Source: Triglochin maritima (Eukaryota > Streptophyta > Magnoliopsida > Alismatales > Juncaginaceae). Taken from it: a DNA stretch of 64,000 nucleotides. Positions 22,884 through 34,824 of the stretch are shown here, piece by piece (the stretch's first letter is position 1; the number at the start of each line of letters is the position of its first letter). The notes under the pieces are model-generated. The model was not told the origin of the DNA. It searched no databases and saw only the letters and a list, made by a program, of their open reading frames with translations. The translations under genes were made by a program, and so were the position numbers. The DNA lies in assembly GCA_963682175.1 (NCBI GenBank), contig OY821790.1:1314501-1378500 (forward strand), read 5' to 3'.

Positions 22884-25800
22884 ATGGATGACTCCATAAA
22901 TCTCCCTCCTGGATTTAGATTTCATCCAACTGATGAGGAAATCATAACACGCTATCTCTATTCAAAGATGGTGGACACCAACTTCTCTCCCATAGCCATG
23001 GGGGAAGTTGACTTCAACAAGGTTGAGCCTTGGCATCTTCCAAGTAAGTTTTCTTATTCCCTCTTGATTAATTCTTTGCCAAATTCATCAAAAATCATCA
23101 ATAATTTTAAATTAAAACTATTTGTGTTAAGATTAAGCTTAATGATCATCAAATTCAATAAGTTTATAAGCTTAAAACTAGTTTTGTTACTTCCTTAAGG
23201 TTGGGCACGAACCCCAACTTGATCAATTTAATTCATTATAGAAAAAACCTAGGAAATTGAATTTTCAAATCCATCCAACTTTATTTGTAATTAGTATCTT
23301 ATTAGTGTTAGGATCGATAATGGCCGCTAATCTAATCTAAAATGCTCTACTAGTGATGGATTAAGCAGCTGAAAAGCAAAAGTAGAGACAACAAGCAAAC
23401 CACAAGAAGATCAAAGATTTTTATAGAGGTTTGACACATCAACCATGTCATATTCATCTCTTTCAAGCCCCGCTCGATCAGCACGAGTCTCGCTCACGAC
23501 TTCACTAATCTGATTTCCGTTTTGGGCCGAGATCAAGTTTTTTACAATCCAAGCTTGCGAACAACCTCGCCGAGTTTGATTCTTCTTCTCACAACTTGAG
23601 AGGGTGGCTTCCTCTGAAGCAGTACAACTTTCAAAAAACTGATGGTGGTGTTACAAAATACTCTAGCACTTGAGCACACTTGAGTAAGATAGGCTTTACT
23701 AACACAAGCGGAAAGTTTAAGCTTTGAGTGTGTAGGACTTCATCTTTAGAGTGTGAGATGTTTCTCTTTAAGGATGTGAGCAAATATGAATGTAAGAGAT
23801 GTGTTAAATTAAGATTTGAACACATATTTATAAGCCCTAAGATTCATATAGCCGTTTCGGATAAAGACAAAAGGATAAAAAAACATCCGACAAAAGAAGC
23901 AAAAGAGATTTGCCAGTCGGGTGCCAATTGGTCGACCGTTTGGTCAATTCTGTTCAACCGTTCATTTAAGTTGTAAGTTAACGGTTAGACGAATAGGAAA
24001 ATCGGTCGGACCAACACAATGTAAACTAGGAGTGTGTATATTGGATACTAGATAATTGGTCGACCGTTAGGGCAAAAATGGTCAGACGGTTTCAAGAAAA
24101 GTTACTGTCCAGTTTTGGGTATGATTCGGCCAACCGTTAGGTGTGGCCCGGTCGACCTAAGGTTTGGGGTCCAAATTGGGCAAAGGCTAGTTGTCAAAGA
24201 ATAATGACAAGAAAACGACTCGAAATGGAAATTTGAAAATCAATAAATGGTCGGATGAAATCGACAAACCGGTTCACCTTCTACCAAAGAGTTGTTGTTA
24301 ACAAATAGTCGAACGAAACCCAATTTTTGGTCGACCGGTTTGCAAAGTTTGGTTGAAGTTGAGTTTGGTTGTTTTCCGGCTTAGGTTTGGGTGACCTATT
24401 GTAGTTCAAATAATGTGAGATTTGGTGTGTGACGTTTAGATGGAACCTAGAGTGAGTGTGGATGAATATCCCAATGAATATGCTCAAGTTTACAAGGGTT
24501 TCTAAAGACTCAAACAAAGATAAAATTACATGTCTTCAAAAACATGATTACATATTTTGATTTCAATCCATTTGTCCTTGAGTTTTGATCACTTATTAAG
24601 ATAGAAGTATACATGCAACGCAAGAAATGTGTTTGGCGTAGTTTGATTGTGATTAATATTAGGTCAATTAAATCATCAAAAGAAACATAATTAAAGTCTA
24701 AAAGACAACGATTAGTTCTTATCATTCATTTGCAATATTTGCAAAACATAAATCTATTCATCCAATTATTATACAATTCACAATTACAGCAATATTTCAA
24801 TAATTTTGCATTATGTCAATTTAAACCTCCTAAATCATTTGCATTTTTTTACCATAAAACTGGTATATACTTGTTCATTTGATTTCGTTTCTACTCTTTT
24901 TGACTTCTTCCAAGATGATGATAAATGTTGCATAGTATTAACCTTAAGAGTTAATAACCTGCACTTATGATTTATTTATTTACATTTTGTTTGCATTCTT
25001 TAACATTTCTTTACACCACACTTACGACTTATAAGTGTATCATTACCATAAGAGTTATTTATCATTACATTAAAAATTATTTTTAATTTTGTATCATTTC
25101 AATTCCATATAATCCCTTCCAAGTTATGATAAATTCTGACTCTTATATATTAAACTAGATCATTAGTTTCATTTCTTTCTGAATAATTTTCATTTTTCAC
25201 ATTATTAAGTTGTTCTTTATCAATTTGACGAAATTACCAATATGGTTTGTTATTAACTTCATTCTTTTTGTTTTTTTTAATTTCTTTGGGGGTTTCAGTT
25301 TTTTCCAGTAATTATTGTAAATTACAGGTAAAGCTAACATGGGTGAGAAAGAGTGGTTCTTCTTCTTCCAAAAGGATAGGAAGTATCCCACAGGGACGAG
25401 GACTAATAGAGCAACAAAAAGTGGATATTGGAAGGCCACTGGCAAAGACAAAGAGATCTACAATGGGAAGGGTTCTCTTGTTGGAATGAAGAAAACACTT
25501 GTTTTCTACAAAGGAAGAGCTCCCAGAGGAGAGAGAACCAATTGGGTCATGCATGAGTATAGGGTTGAAGGCATGTCTTCTATAAGGAGTAGTGCACCCA
25601 AAGCTTCAAAGGTTCTAATGACATTTTTTCTTATTATTTACTATTCACTTTGTTTTAGAAACTTCTTTTGTGTGTCAAGTACAATAAGTATTTGATTACA
25701 ATGAACATGATCCAATATTTTATTTATCGATAATGAATAGAACCTAAGGTATAATGAAAACATTAATGTCTACTACAAATTATGAGACTCAGAGAAAACA

Positions 25801-26690
25801 AATATGTAAATTAAGCCACTAAATTGTTAGATTTGAAAAACAAAGCAAACAAGGATTGCAAAGTATGATTATTACCTTAAATAAAAATCCCTACTAATGG
25901 ATCTTTAAAATAATCTAGTCATTGTTAGAAAAGGTTTTCTAAAATGTAAAATAAATAAATATCAGATTATCTAGATAAATGGTGTTCTTTTTTTCAGGCA
26001 AAAGGAAATCAAGGTTTTGCTAATAGATTGAAAGAATATGGTCTAAATACAAAACTAAAACAGGTGGAAATCAAGCCGACCACCCAAAAAAACTAATAAC
26101 ACTTGGCCAACCACCCAAATTTCTCTAATTAGAGCATAAATAATACAGTATTATGACAACACTATGGTACTAAACTAGAACCTTCTTATCAAATTTTATG
26201 TCCATAGTCCATGCATAGCCATTAGTGGAAAGGAGTAAGATTCTAAAAACATTGGAACTGAAATATATAGTAAAATTCCACTTTGCATGTGCACCAATAC
26301 ATAACAATTCATTCATGCTGATTTTAATTGTTTCTTTTTTTGTAGGATGAATGGGTGGTATCAAAGGTTTTCCACAAGAGCACAACCTCAACTACCAAAA
26401 CCAAAGAGGCAAAGGTTTCCTCCATGATTCCATCATCACATGGACAAGTTGACTCCTCACAATTAGCACAAACCTCACCATCTACTATGGAATCTTCACA
26501 CCTCATCTTGAACACCAACAACAATAGTCATGCAACAACAACTTCACAACCCTACTTCTCAACAATGAGCTTGATTGTTGACCAACTACAAGACCCACAA
26601 ATGTTTCTAAACTCCAACTTCAGTCAAAACTTGATATCAAATGAGCATGCAAGTTTCAGAAGTAAGGTTGATGGTTTTTTTGAGTACTGA
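22884..26690 (+). CDS. NAC-domain transcription factor (3 exons, 262 aa)
   Basis: Exons are 22884-23043, 25328-25611 and 26346-26690, with GT-AG introns and matching phases (789 nt in total). The protein opens with [14 protein letters not shown], then [72 protein letters not shown] and [11 protein letters not shown]. These are NAC subdomains A-E over residues 6 to about 160, the DNA-binding and dimerisation unit. The remaining ~100 residues are Ser/Thr/Asn-rich, as in activation tails. The motifs resemble the NAC100/NAC92 (ORE1-type) group. The start at 22884 gives the family N-terminus; an upstream in-frame ATG at 22710 adds a poorly conserved leader. Intron 1 carries an antisense solo LTR. 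The last exon is duplicated at 40 kb. Confidence 0.93.
23306..24710 (-). mobile_element. Solo LTR C (family B, 1405 bp) in NAC intron 1
   Basis: It is flanked by the target duplication ATTAG (23301-23305 and 24711-24715). In reverse it starts CGTTGTCTTTTAG, against TGTTGGCTTTTTGG in LTR B at 29468, and ends GATCCTAACA. It shares with LTR B blocks such as CCTCTATAAAAA, TTGTGGTTTGC and GTTGTTCGC. A minus-strand TATA box is at 23832-23825, with four exact GGTCGACC copies upstream of it (23930, 24057, 24149, 24328). It is antisense to the NAC gene. Confidence 0.9.
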
Positions 26691-27220
26691 TTAAAAAATA
26701 TTGGAGGGCATATGTGATATTTCAATTATTTGGAAGGTATTTAAGATAAGTGAGATCAGAGGTCTAACTTGACACTTGTGGAGACTAGATTGTTCATTTG
26801 TGGCTTGTAAATTATCTGTGCAGATCGTAAGTTTATTCTTGCTTAGATTTTGTGTCTAATCTAATTTGAGATGTTACCTTCACTTGGTAAAATGTAATAG
26901 TAGTCATTGTAAATTTGTAATATGTATACTGTAGAGTTGTTATTAATTTGTTGTATATTAACTTGGTTAGTGAACTGGATGTCTCATTCATTTTGACAAT
27001 CATTTTACATCTTATCCTCATTTTAATTTCTTTTGAATTTGAACTATATGTTCTTGTTGAAGTATCACATCATTCTCCCTTTAAACGAGAAACACGATTG
27101 ATTCTTTCTTTCTTTTTTTGCAGAAAGCTATTGCTTCATAAGTTAGGGATCACAAAGTGAACTCTTGTTTCAGTTCTATTCTCTAAACATGTTGATCGTG
27201 TATAAGTTTCGATCATAACA
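26691..27220 (+). other. NAC 3'UTR and downstream flank (duplicated unit)
   Basis: The sequence after the TGA is repeated nearly base for base at 40700-41218. A pyrimidine-rich insert (CTTTCTTTCTTTTTTTGCAG) near 27105-27124 is absent from the second copy. The short open frames on both strands are identical between copies only because the DNA is. Confidence 0.8.
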
Positions 27221-28515
27221 TACATTAATCTTTAATTTTAACGGTTCGGCAGAGTTACAAAAAACCTTTGGAAAAGCTTAACACAAGAAATAGCTTTAAT
27301 AAAATTTCATCTTGTCTGGCTCTGGTTTTATGTACCTGACCACTCTAAGTGCTGCTTCAAGATGTCTCCTGCCAGGTTTTTGCATGAACTGACTTAGGAA
27401 GTTAACAACAAACATAATATCTGGTCTTGTAATTATGAGGTAGAGTAGTTTCCCGATTAGCCTTCTGAAAGTAGCTGGATCCTTGAGCTCCTCTCCACCA
27501 TCTTCACTAAGTCTGTTGTTCAGTTCAGGGTTTCAACATGTTTATCTGCTGCAAGTCCAGTATCTTTGAGTATATATAGGGCATATTTCCTTTGGTTGAT
27601 GTTTATTCCATGTTTAGATCTAGCAAACTCAAGTCCAAGGAAGTACTGAAGTTGTCCTAGATCTTTGATGTGGAGTTCCTTCTTAAGTGATTCTTTGAGA
27701 TCCTCGGTAACTTTGAGAGTGTCTCCTGCAATTAATATGTCATCAATATAAATTAGAATAAAAGTAGTGGAACCACCATTGCTGCATATAAACAGGGAAT
27801 AGTCAGCTTTGGATTGGTGAAATCCTAAAGTATGCAAGGCATTTGAGAGTTTCTTAAACCAACACCTTGAAGACTTTAAGGCCATAAATGGTCTTGTTTA
27901 GTTTGCATACCAAGGAATCATTCTCTCTATGAAACCTAGGGGGTGGTTGCATGTAAACTTCTTCATGTAAGTCACCATGAAGAAAAGAATTATTTACATC
28001 AAGTTGATGTAAATGCCATCCTTTCATGGCAGAAATACTAACTAGGGTTCTAACAATGACCATTTTGGCCACTGGAGCAAAAGTTTCATGGTAATCTAGC
28101 CCCTCAATTTGGTTAAAACCTTTGGCTACAAGCCTAGCTTTATATCTCTTAATTTCTCCGTTTACTTTATACTTAATTTTGTACACCCATTTACAACCTA
28201 TCATTCTCTTATTTTCAGGTAAAGGAACCATGGTCCAAATTTTGTTAAGTTTTAAGCATCAATCTCGTTTTTCATTGCCTGGATCCAAAGTGGGTTAGTA
28301 CATGCCTCAGAATGTTTTTCAGGTTCAAAACAAGCATCACCATTATTGATAAAACTAAAGTATTTTTCAGAAAGAGAATTGTAACCAATGTAGTTTTGAA
28401 TATGGTATCGAGTACTTTTTGTAGTACCAATGGTGTGAGTATCTGATGCAGGGATGGTGGTGTAGGGATCAGATTTCGGGCACCGGCCGGAGAATCCTCA
28501 AGTTGCTGGCTTGGA

Positions 28516-28530
28516 GGGGGGGGGGGGGGG
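28516..28530 (+). repeat. G15 homopolymer
   Basis: Fifteen consecutive G bases in an otherwise AT-rich degraded copia region. Such runs are slippage-prone and also a common assembly weak point. Confidence 0.95.
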
Positions 28531-28559
28531 TCGTAGTCTGGAATCCACCAGTGCAAGAG

Positions 28560-29000
28560 ATAAATTCAAAAATTTGGATTAAAGGGAGATGCTCTATTAT
28601 GCCATAGTCTTGTCCTTAAAAGGACAATACAAAAAGCTACCTACTCCTGAGCAAGCACATGGGCTACTCGTTTAGGGAAGAAAAAGACAAGGACAAAGAT
28701 AACGGTCACTAGAATAGATAAGACATGAAATTGAAATAAACTCCTAAAACTTTCACGAATTCCTGATAGGTCCTTCCCATGCATGCATTTCACGTAGGAC
28801 ACGTTGGAGGTTGTATGTGCTCATTTACTCTTCCTTTCTTGATCCCTCTTGATCATATATTGCATGGCCATCTCCTCTACGTCAGTATCACATACCTGTG
28901 GCCTTACCTGAGCCATCACATGGTTATCTCTGAAGGTAGGACAACTGAAATTTTGTATTTAGCTGGTATGTTGTGAGTCCTTGCAGATCTTCTGACATTG
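28560..29000. other. Non-copia stretch inside element F, unassigned
   Basis: Between the RT block and the integrase C-terminal region the minus frames stop resembling copia. I found no terminal repeats or target duplication to define an insertion. It could be a decayed insert or spacer of F itself. Confidence 0.3.
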
Positions 29001-29467
29001 TCTTGTGTTTTTTGTTCTGTTGCTTCACTTTCTCTTCTTGGTTTTCTTGAAGACCCCCAATGGTTTGTTCTTGTGCTTCAGTAATCTGTACTTCATCTTA
29101 TGTATGTTGTTTTTGTCTTGGTTCTAACTTATGTGTGTGTGGGTGTTCATACAGAGGTGGAGTGACTAGTTCATTATTGTTGTGATTATCATTCAGGGGT
29201 GAATGGGTGACTAGTTCATTGCTATTATGTTATGTTTTATCCATTTGATAAGGAAATAATTTTTCTTGAAACACAACATCTCTGGTGATTATTAACCTTT
29301 TACTTTCCAAATCATAGAGTTTATACACCTTTTGACTGGGTGGGTAACCAACAAAATTACATTTATGTGCTCTCTTATCAAACTTGTCATTTAGTTGCAA
29401 GTTAGTTGAGTAACACAAGCAACCAAACACTTTAAGATGATCATAACTAGGAAGTTTGTTGAATAGT

Positions 29468-30963
29468 TGTTGGCTTTTTGGCCTTAATCATTGTTTTGAT
29501 GATTTAATCAACCTAATCTTAATCATAAGTAATGTAGAGTAGCACACATATTGCATTGCATATATATTGCATGTGCTAACCTCTACAGGTGATCAAGACT
29601 CATGGAAGGAAGGAAATCAAGTCAAGATTTGTAATAAAGCTATATGAAGACTTGTAATCTTGATTTTATTTTGAGTCTTAGGAACTTGTGTAAATTGAGC
29701 ATACAAGAGCAAAAAACTTATCACATACACACTAGGTTCCTTAGAGAAGTCACACACAAAATTTCACCTAATTTGGACTTCATTAGATCACCCAAACCTT
29801 AGTCGGAAATCACTTAAAACCTAAACCCAGATTTCCTGTGTGCACCGGTCGACCGAACCAGTTCTCAGTTCGACCGGTTTATAACAGACTCTCCACAGTG
29901 ATTTTACCGAACTCTACCGGTCGACCGGTTCTACCTTTTCGGTCGACCGATCCTGGATTTTAATATGGCCGTTTTCCTTGTCGTATTCCTATAACGGTCG
30001 TATTCGTATAAAATAAACTTAACCCCAAAATACATTCGGTAACCGGTCGAACGACGACCTTGATTCGGTCGACCGGTTGAACAGAAACAAAATTCCCTGC
30101 TATCGGTCGACACATCTTCGTTTGACCGTTTCACCTTTGTCTCAACCGAATCCCCTAAACGGTCGACTGCCCCATACTTTGGTTCGACCGTTTAACTTAA
30201 GTAGAGTTAAGTTCTAGCGTATTTGTCCGACCGAGTATTCTTTTGTTCGACCGTTCTCCTTGAAATCAAGTGAACGGTCGAATGGTTTAGTAATTTCGGT
30301 CGACCGGTTTTGGACAGATTTGCAGCCCGATTTTCTGCCTTGTGTATCTTGCACAAAACCCAATCAAATCTTGTCCAAACGGCTAGAAATCTTTAGGAGC
30401 TTATAAATAGAGGATCAAGATTTGTTGTTAACACAACTCTCCAACTCCAATTGTCCCAACTCATTAGAGAGAAACCTCAATCCTCAAAACTCCCAATTCT
30501 ACACTCTATAAGCCTAAACTTCACACACTTGATCAATTACTCATCCTACTCAAAGTGTGCTCAATTAGAGAGTGAATCCCACTCAGTTACAAAGTTTGTC
30601 AAAAGAAGCAAGGACTTCGGTTAAAGCCCGAAGTGTCCCTCTCGGATTGTGAGAGGAAGAATTCAAGCAAGCGAGGGTTGTTCGCGTTGCTTGTGGTGTA
30701 AAGGCGTTCTCTCCCGGCCCGGAACGAGGAGTGGATAGTGAAGACGTAGGCGGAGCTCGCGGAGTCGAGCGGAGCTTACACGAGAGGACTAGGACCCGGG
30801 TGGGGTGCCGAACCTCTATAAAAACGCTGAGTCTCTTTGTGGTTTGCATTTTCTGTTAATTTCCCTACTTGTTTTTAAACTTGTTTCCGCTGCGTTTATT
30901 GCTTGATTAGTTAGGGATTAGCATAAAAGTGATTAGTGGACCCATAACCCACACGATCCTACA
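29468..30963 (+). mobile_element. Solo LTR B (1496 bp) in copia F
   Basis: It starts TGTTGGCTTTTTGG, ends GATCCTACA and is flanked by ATAGT (29463-29467 and 30964-30968). Removing it and one ATAGT restores an open integrase frame of F. A TATA box (TATAAATA) at 30402-30409 sets the plus orientation. Exact GGTCGACC copies lie at about 29848, 29919, 29939, 30064 and 30297, with decayed forms between, all upstream of the TATA box. Confidence 0.93.
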
Positions 30964-31199
30964 ATAGTATCTCATAAGGAGTTGTATTGTCAATGAATGA
31001 CTTTCGAAGGCATCCTATGATAAGAAAGGTGGCAGTGGATATACAATCTCCCCAAAATCTAATAGGTATATTAGATTGAAATTTAATTGCCCTAGCTACT
31101 TCTAATAAATGCTTATTTTTCTCTCAACTATACCATTTTGTTGGGGAGTGTAAGAGCAAGTTCTTTCATGTAGAATGTCATGGTGTAATGCCCCTAATC

Positions 31200-31800
31200 T
31201 GTCTCGTGTTCCAAGGTGGTCACGCGCCCAGTGAGGTCGAGCGTGTACCTCTACCCCCACCGCGCATCCAACCCACAAGGCAACACTCAACCCACTATCA
31301 CGGTAGAACTGTCACGCGTCCCAAGGCGACCACGCGCCCAGCCAGGCCGAGCGTGCACCCTTGACCAGACCGTGCATCCGGCCCACAAGGCAACGCCCTA
31401 CTCCAACCACGCGCCCAAGCCCGAGCCCGTGAGCAACGCTCCCAAATGGTCATCCGTCACAACGTTGGTGAGCTGACCAGTTCCGCATCCGGCTTCGGAA
31501 GTCGACCATACGCCCGAGCCTGTGAGCAACGCTCCCTAATGGTCACTCGCCACAACGTGGGTGGACCCTTCTGAACCACAACAACACAGGGGGGAAACCG
31601 ACTCTGGGAATCCAACCACAAAGCCCGAGCCCGTGAGCAATGCTCTCTAACGGTCACTCGCAACAACGCTGGTAAACCATCCCGGACCGCCCCAACAAGG
31701 GAACACCCTACATCTAGTCATACGTACCTCACCCGTCATCTCCACTACTCGACCACACGCCCGAGTCCGTGAGCAACGCTCCAACGGCTACTCGTAACAA
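31200..31800. repeat. Imperfect ~90-135 bp tandem repeats in LTR E
   Basis: A block resembling CCCGAGCCCGTGAGCAACGC followed by GGTCACTCG and CAACGTGG recurs near 31421, 31513, 31624 and 31758. The nested LTR A3 is inserted at the end of the last copy. Confidence 0.75.
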
Positions 31801-31805
31801 CGTGG

Positions 31806-33859
31806 TGAAGGGAATGTGTTCTAAAAGTTTTACTTTTAAATGTCAATTATTATGAATTGAATGAGAAATCATTTTGTTCCTTGTTTATGTTATTCGTCTT
31901 TTAGAAGAGTTAAGGAAGAGGCTCTTGGTCCTTAACCGTAGAGCTCTAAAAGATATTGGTTTACATAAAACAAAAGATATTCGCAATCATGGTAATTAAC
32001 ATGGGACATTAATTACCGAGTTAAGATTGTCGTGTTGGTCATAGATCATTGTAGCTCTACAAGTGAGTGACAACACGGGTACACAAAAGAGGAAAATAGT
32101 ACTTTTGTATACCGAATTGACCTAACAAGTAAAATATTATAGGAATGTGTTTCTGTGTCATTAATATTTTACTGTGTCCTTGGTCCTTTGATATGAGACT
32201 TATATCCGATCGCTTAAGGAGTTCTTAATTAGACTAGTGTCTTGAGCTATCGATGAGTGTAGTGTAAAGGCATTAGTTGGTTAAGTACAACTTTTGTTGG
32301 AGAAAATAGTTAGTCAAAAGACTATCATTGCCCCTCTTAATTGAGTGGTGATATTAGTGGGCCCCTTGATAAAGCAAAGTTATAATATGCACAATGTGAT
32401 TTGAGTTAAGTCACATATTTATAACTAGCTTAAAGAGATCAAGAAATGAATACTAATACAAAGAAGATGACACAATACTACTTTGTGTGTATTCTTAATA
32501 TCATGAGGCAAGTGACGGACACAAGTGGTGCACTCCATCACTAATTGGATCGGGTTTTGGTTCGAGTGGAATTAAGACATCTAACTAATTGGGAGCTATA
32601 ATGTGTAGCTAGATACCGCTTATAGCTTGTGATATTAAGCTCTTAATATCACTGTCAACTTAGTTTAGATCCTCCCATAGGTCACACCGCAAAACTGGGA
32701 AACAAGAAATGAGGATTTTGAGTTCATAAGATGTGTCGGGTTTCATGTAGAAAATATGACACATGGGGTGAACAAGCAAAATCAAAATTATGTTGTGATT
32801 AATAACATAATTAGAATCTAAATTAAATTCATATGTGATGTAAATATTATGGGGTGTAATGATTGATCATTACATAGGATAATATGTTACATAAGTTGTG
32901 AATTTTCTATTAATCCCGAAATGTCAAATTTTGTAGGGGTTAAACCGAAATTTGACAAGTCTGCAGAACAGTGCTCAAACGGTCGACCGGATAGCAGTAA
33001 ACGGTCGACCGATCGGGCACGGTCGACCGGACGTGTCTCGACCGATAACAGGGAATTTTCATCTGTTCGAACGGTCGACCGAATATGATCCGTCGATCGA
33101 CCGAACATTGCGATGGAATAGTTCCTGTTACGAACGGTCGACCGAGTTATAGAACGGTCGACCGAAACTAGGTTCGAGCGGTCGACCGAACCTTGAAACG
33201 GTCGACCGGTCCAGACGGTTTTGTTCAGAATTAATTTAAGAATTAATTAGATCATGCATGGAATTGGTCCATAATTGATTTAATTCGTGGCTAATATTAT
33301 TTATTATTAAATAATGGATGGTTAGATGGAATTTTGCATGAGATCATGGGCAAGGGGTTGCACATGAATAGGTAATTTGGAGAGAGCTTATAAATACAAG
33401 CTTATTTCGTTACCCAATTAATTAAAATTCATTATTTCTTGTGCAAAAATTCTCTCTCCATAATTCTCCATGAAAATCCCTCAATTCTTAAGTTTAGTTT
33501 TAGTTCTTAAGAGATCATCTTCTCAAGAGAATTAAAGAGGGGTTAGTAATTGGATTCTAAACCCTATCAGAGATTGAGAGACTAGCTTCCCTCTCTCCGA
33601 TCTTGTTTAGAGTTTGGTGAATACTCGGAGGCATCCGGCGCAGCGAGGAGCATCCCCAACATCTCCGAATCTTCAAGAAGTTTTAGAGAACTTCTAGGTA
33701 TGAATTTCGGAGCCCATATTTATTTTAATAAAGTTTTGAAACTAGATATTGAAACAAATTGATGCATGCATGAAATAAATTATAGAAATTTGAAAATTGA
33801 TCCTTATTATACATAAAAATTCGAAAATATATATGTATAATTAAACATGAAATCCTACA
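31806..33859 (+). mobile_element. Solo LTR A3 (family A, 2054 bp) inside LTR E
   Basis: It starts TGAAGGGAATG, ends AATCCTACA and is flanked by CGTGG (31801-31805 and 33860-33864). It is collinear with the A2 3' LTR. Eight exact CGGTCGACCG-type palindromes start near 32980, 33002, 33020, 33072, 33135, 33155, 33180 and 33199, upstream of a TATA box at 33389-33396. Confidence 0.95.
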
Positions 33860-34800
33860 CGTGGGTGAACCATCGGTTCCACGAACCTCTCACATTCTCA
33901 CTAAGCAAGGGGTAAATGCAATTTACCCCCAAAAACACGGGTCCATGACCCCAACAAGCTTTAGAGAAACAAAGAATCAACAAGACTATAAAATCATATA
34001 AGAAGCGTAATGAAATTATAGCTCTAAACCCACAATCAAGGTACAAGGGTATAAGTGTAATTTGCCTAAAGTTTATTTATATTTCACAATTCCCAAAAGT
34101 TTTGAGGAAAACAGTAAATTACCCAATTATAATTTCTTTATTCAAATACAATAGATTTCAGAGCTTTTCCAGCAATTAATCCAATTGTTAATCAATTAAA
34201 CCAATACAATTAAATCCAGGGTTCATTCTGCAATTAATCAAGTTATTAATCTATTCAATTAAATACTCATTAATTCAGAGTTTATTCAATAAATTTCCCA
34301 ATTATTAACATAGTTAACCAAAATCATTAAACTCAAGGTTTTGCTGCAAATAACCCAATCTTTAATCAACCCACCAAATTATAACTAACATGCATCACTA
34401 TTATGCAAAATCTCCAATCCTTTCTCCTCCACCCGACAACCCAACCAACTCCGGTCGCCGGACACCGGCCCGCCGACCGCGCCGTCGCCACCGGAAGACC
34501 GCCGCTGGGTGCAAAGGCTGAAGGACACCGCCTCCACGCAGTGGCACGGCTCTCGCGGCCGCCTGCGCAACTCCAACGCACACGCACGTTTGCGCCTCCG
34601 ACGCAACTGCGACCTGCCTCCCCGGCACCCTCTCCCACTACCCCGACCTCCTAACTCTAAACGCGAGGGAGGGATGACGTACTTCACAAGAAGAAGAAGA
34701 CCAGAGAAGAGGATGATTCCTCTCCACGCCTACACGCGGTCGCTGGAGCTCGTCGTCGGGGTCGTCGTCACTGGAGCTGCTGGAAAGAGGAAGAGATGAG

Positions 34801-34824
34801 TTAGGGTTAGGGTTAGGGTTAGGG
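34801..34824 (+). repeat. Four telomere-like TTAGGG units
   Basis: A perfect (TTAGGG)4 tract inside LTR E near its 5' end (minus orientation). Most plants use TTTAGGG at telomeres, so this is more likely simple LTR sequence than an interstitial telomere. Confidence 0.85.

Noticed and set aside
29468..30963. SINE or gene interpretation of this block
   Set aside because: Perfect 5-bp duplication, TG...CA ends, TATA box and a second homologous copy at 23306 show it is a solo LTR.
31216..31666. Pro/Arg-rich frames
   Set aside because: They follow the tandem repeats of LTR E.
34366..34799. Several GC-rich overlapping frames
   Set aside because: All fall inside the Ty3-like LTR E on both strands; no conserved protein.
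34801..34824. Possible interstitial telomere
   Set aside because: Only four TTAGGG units, inside a defined LTR, and not the common plant TTTAGGG.
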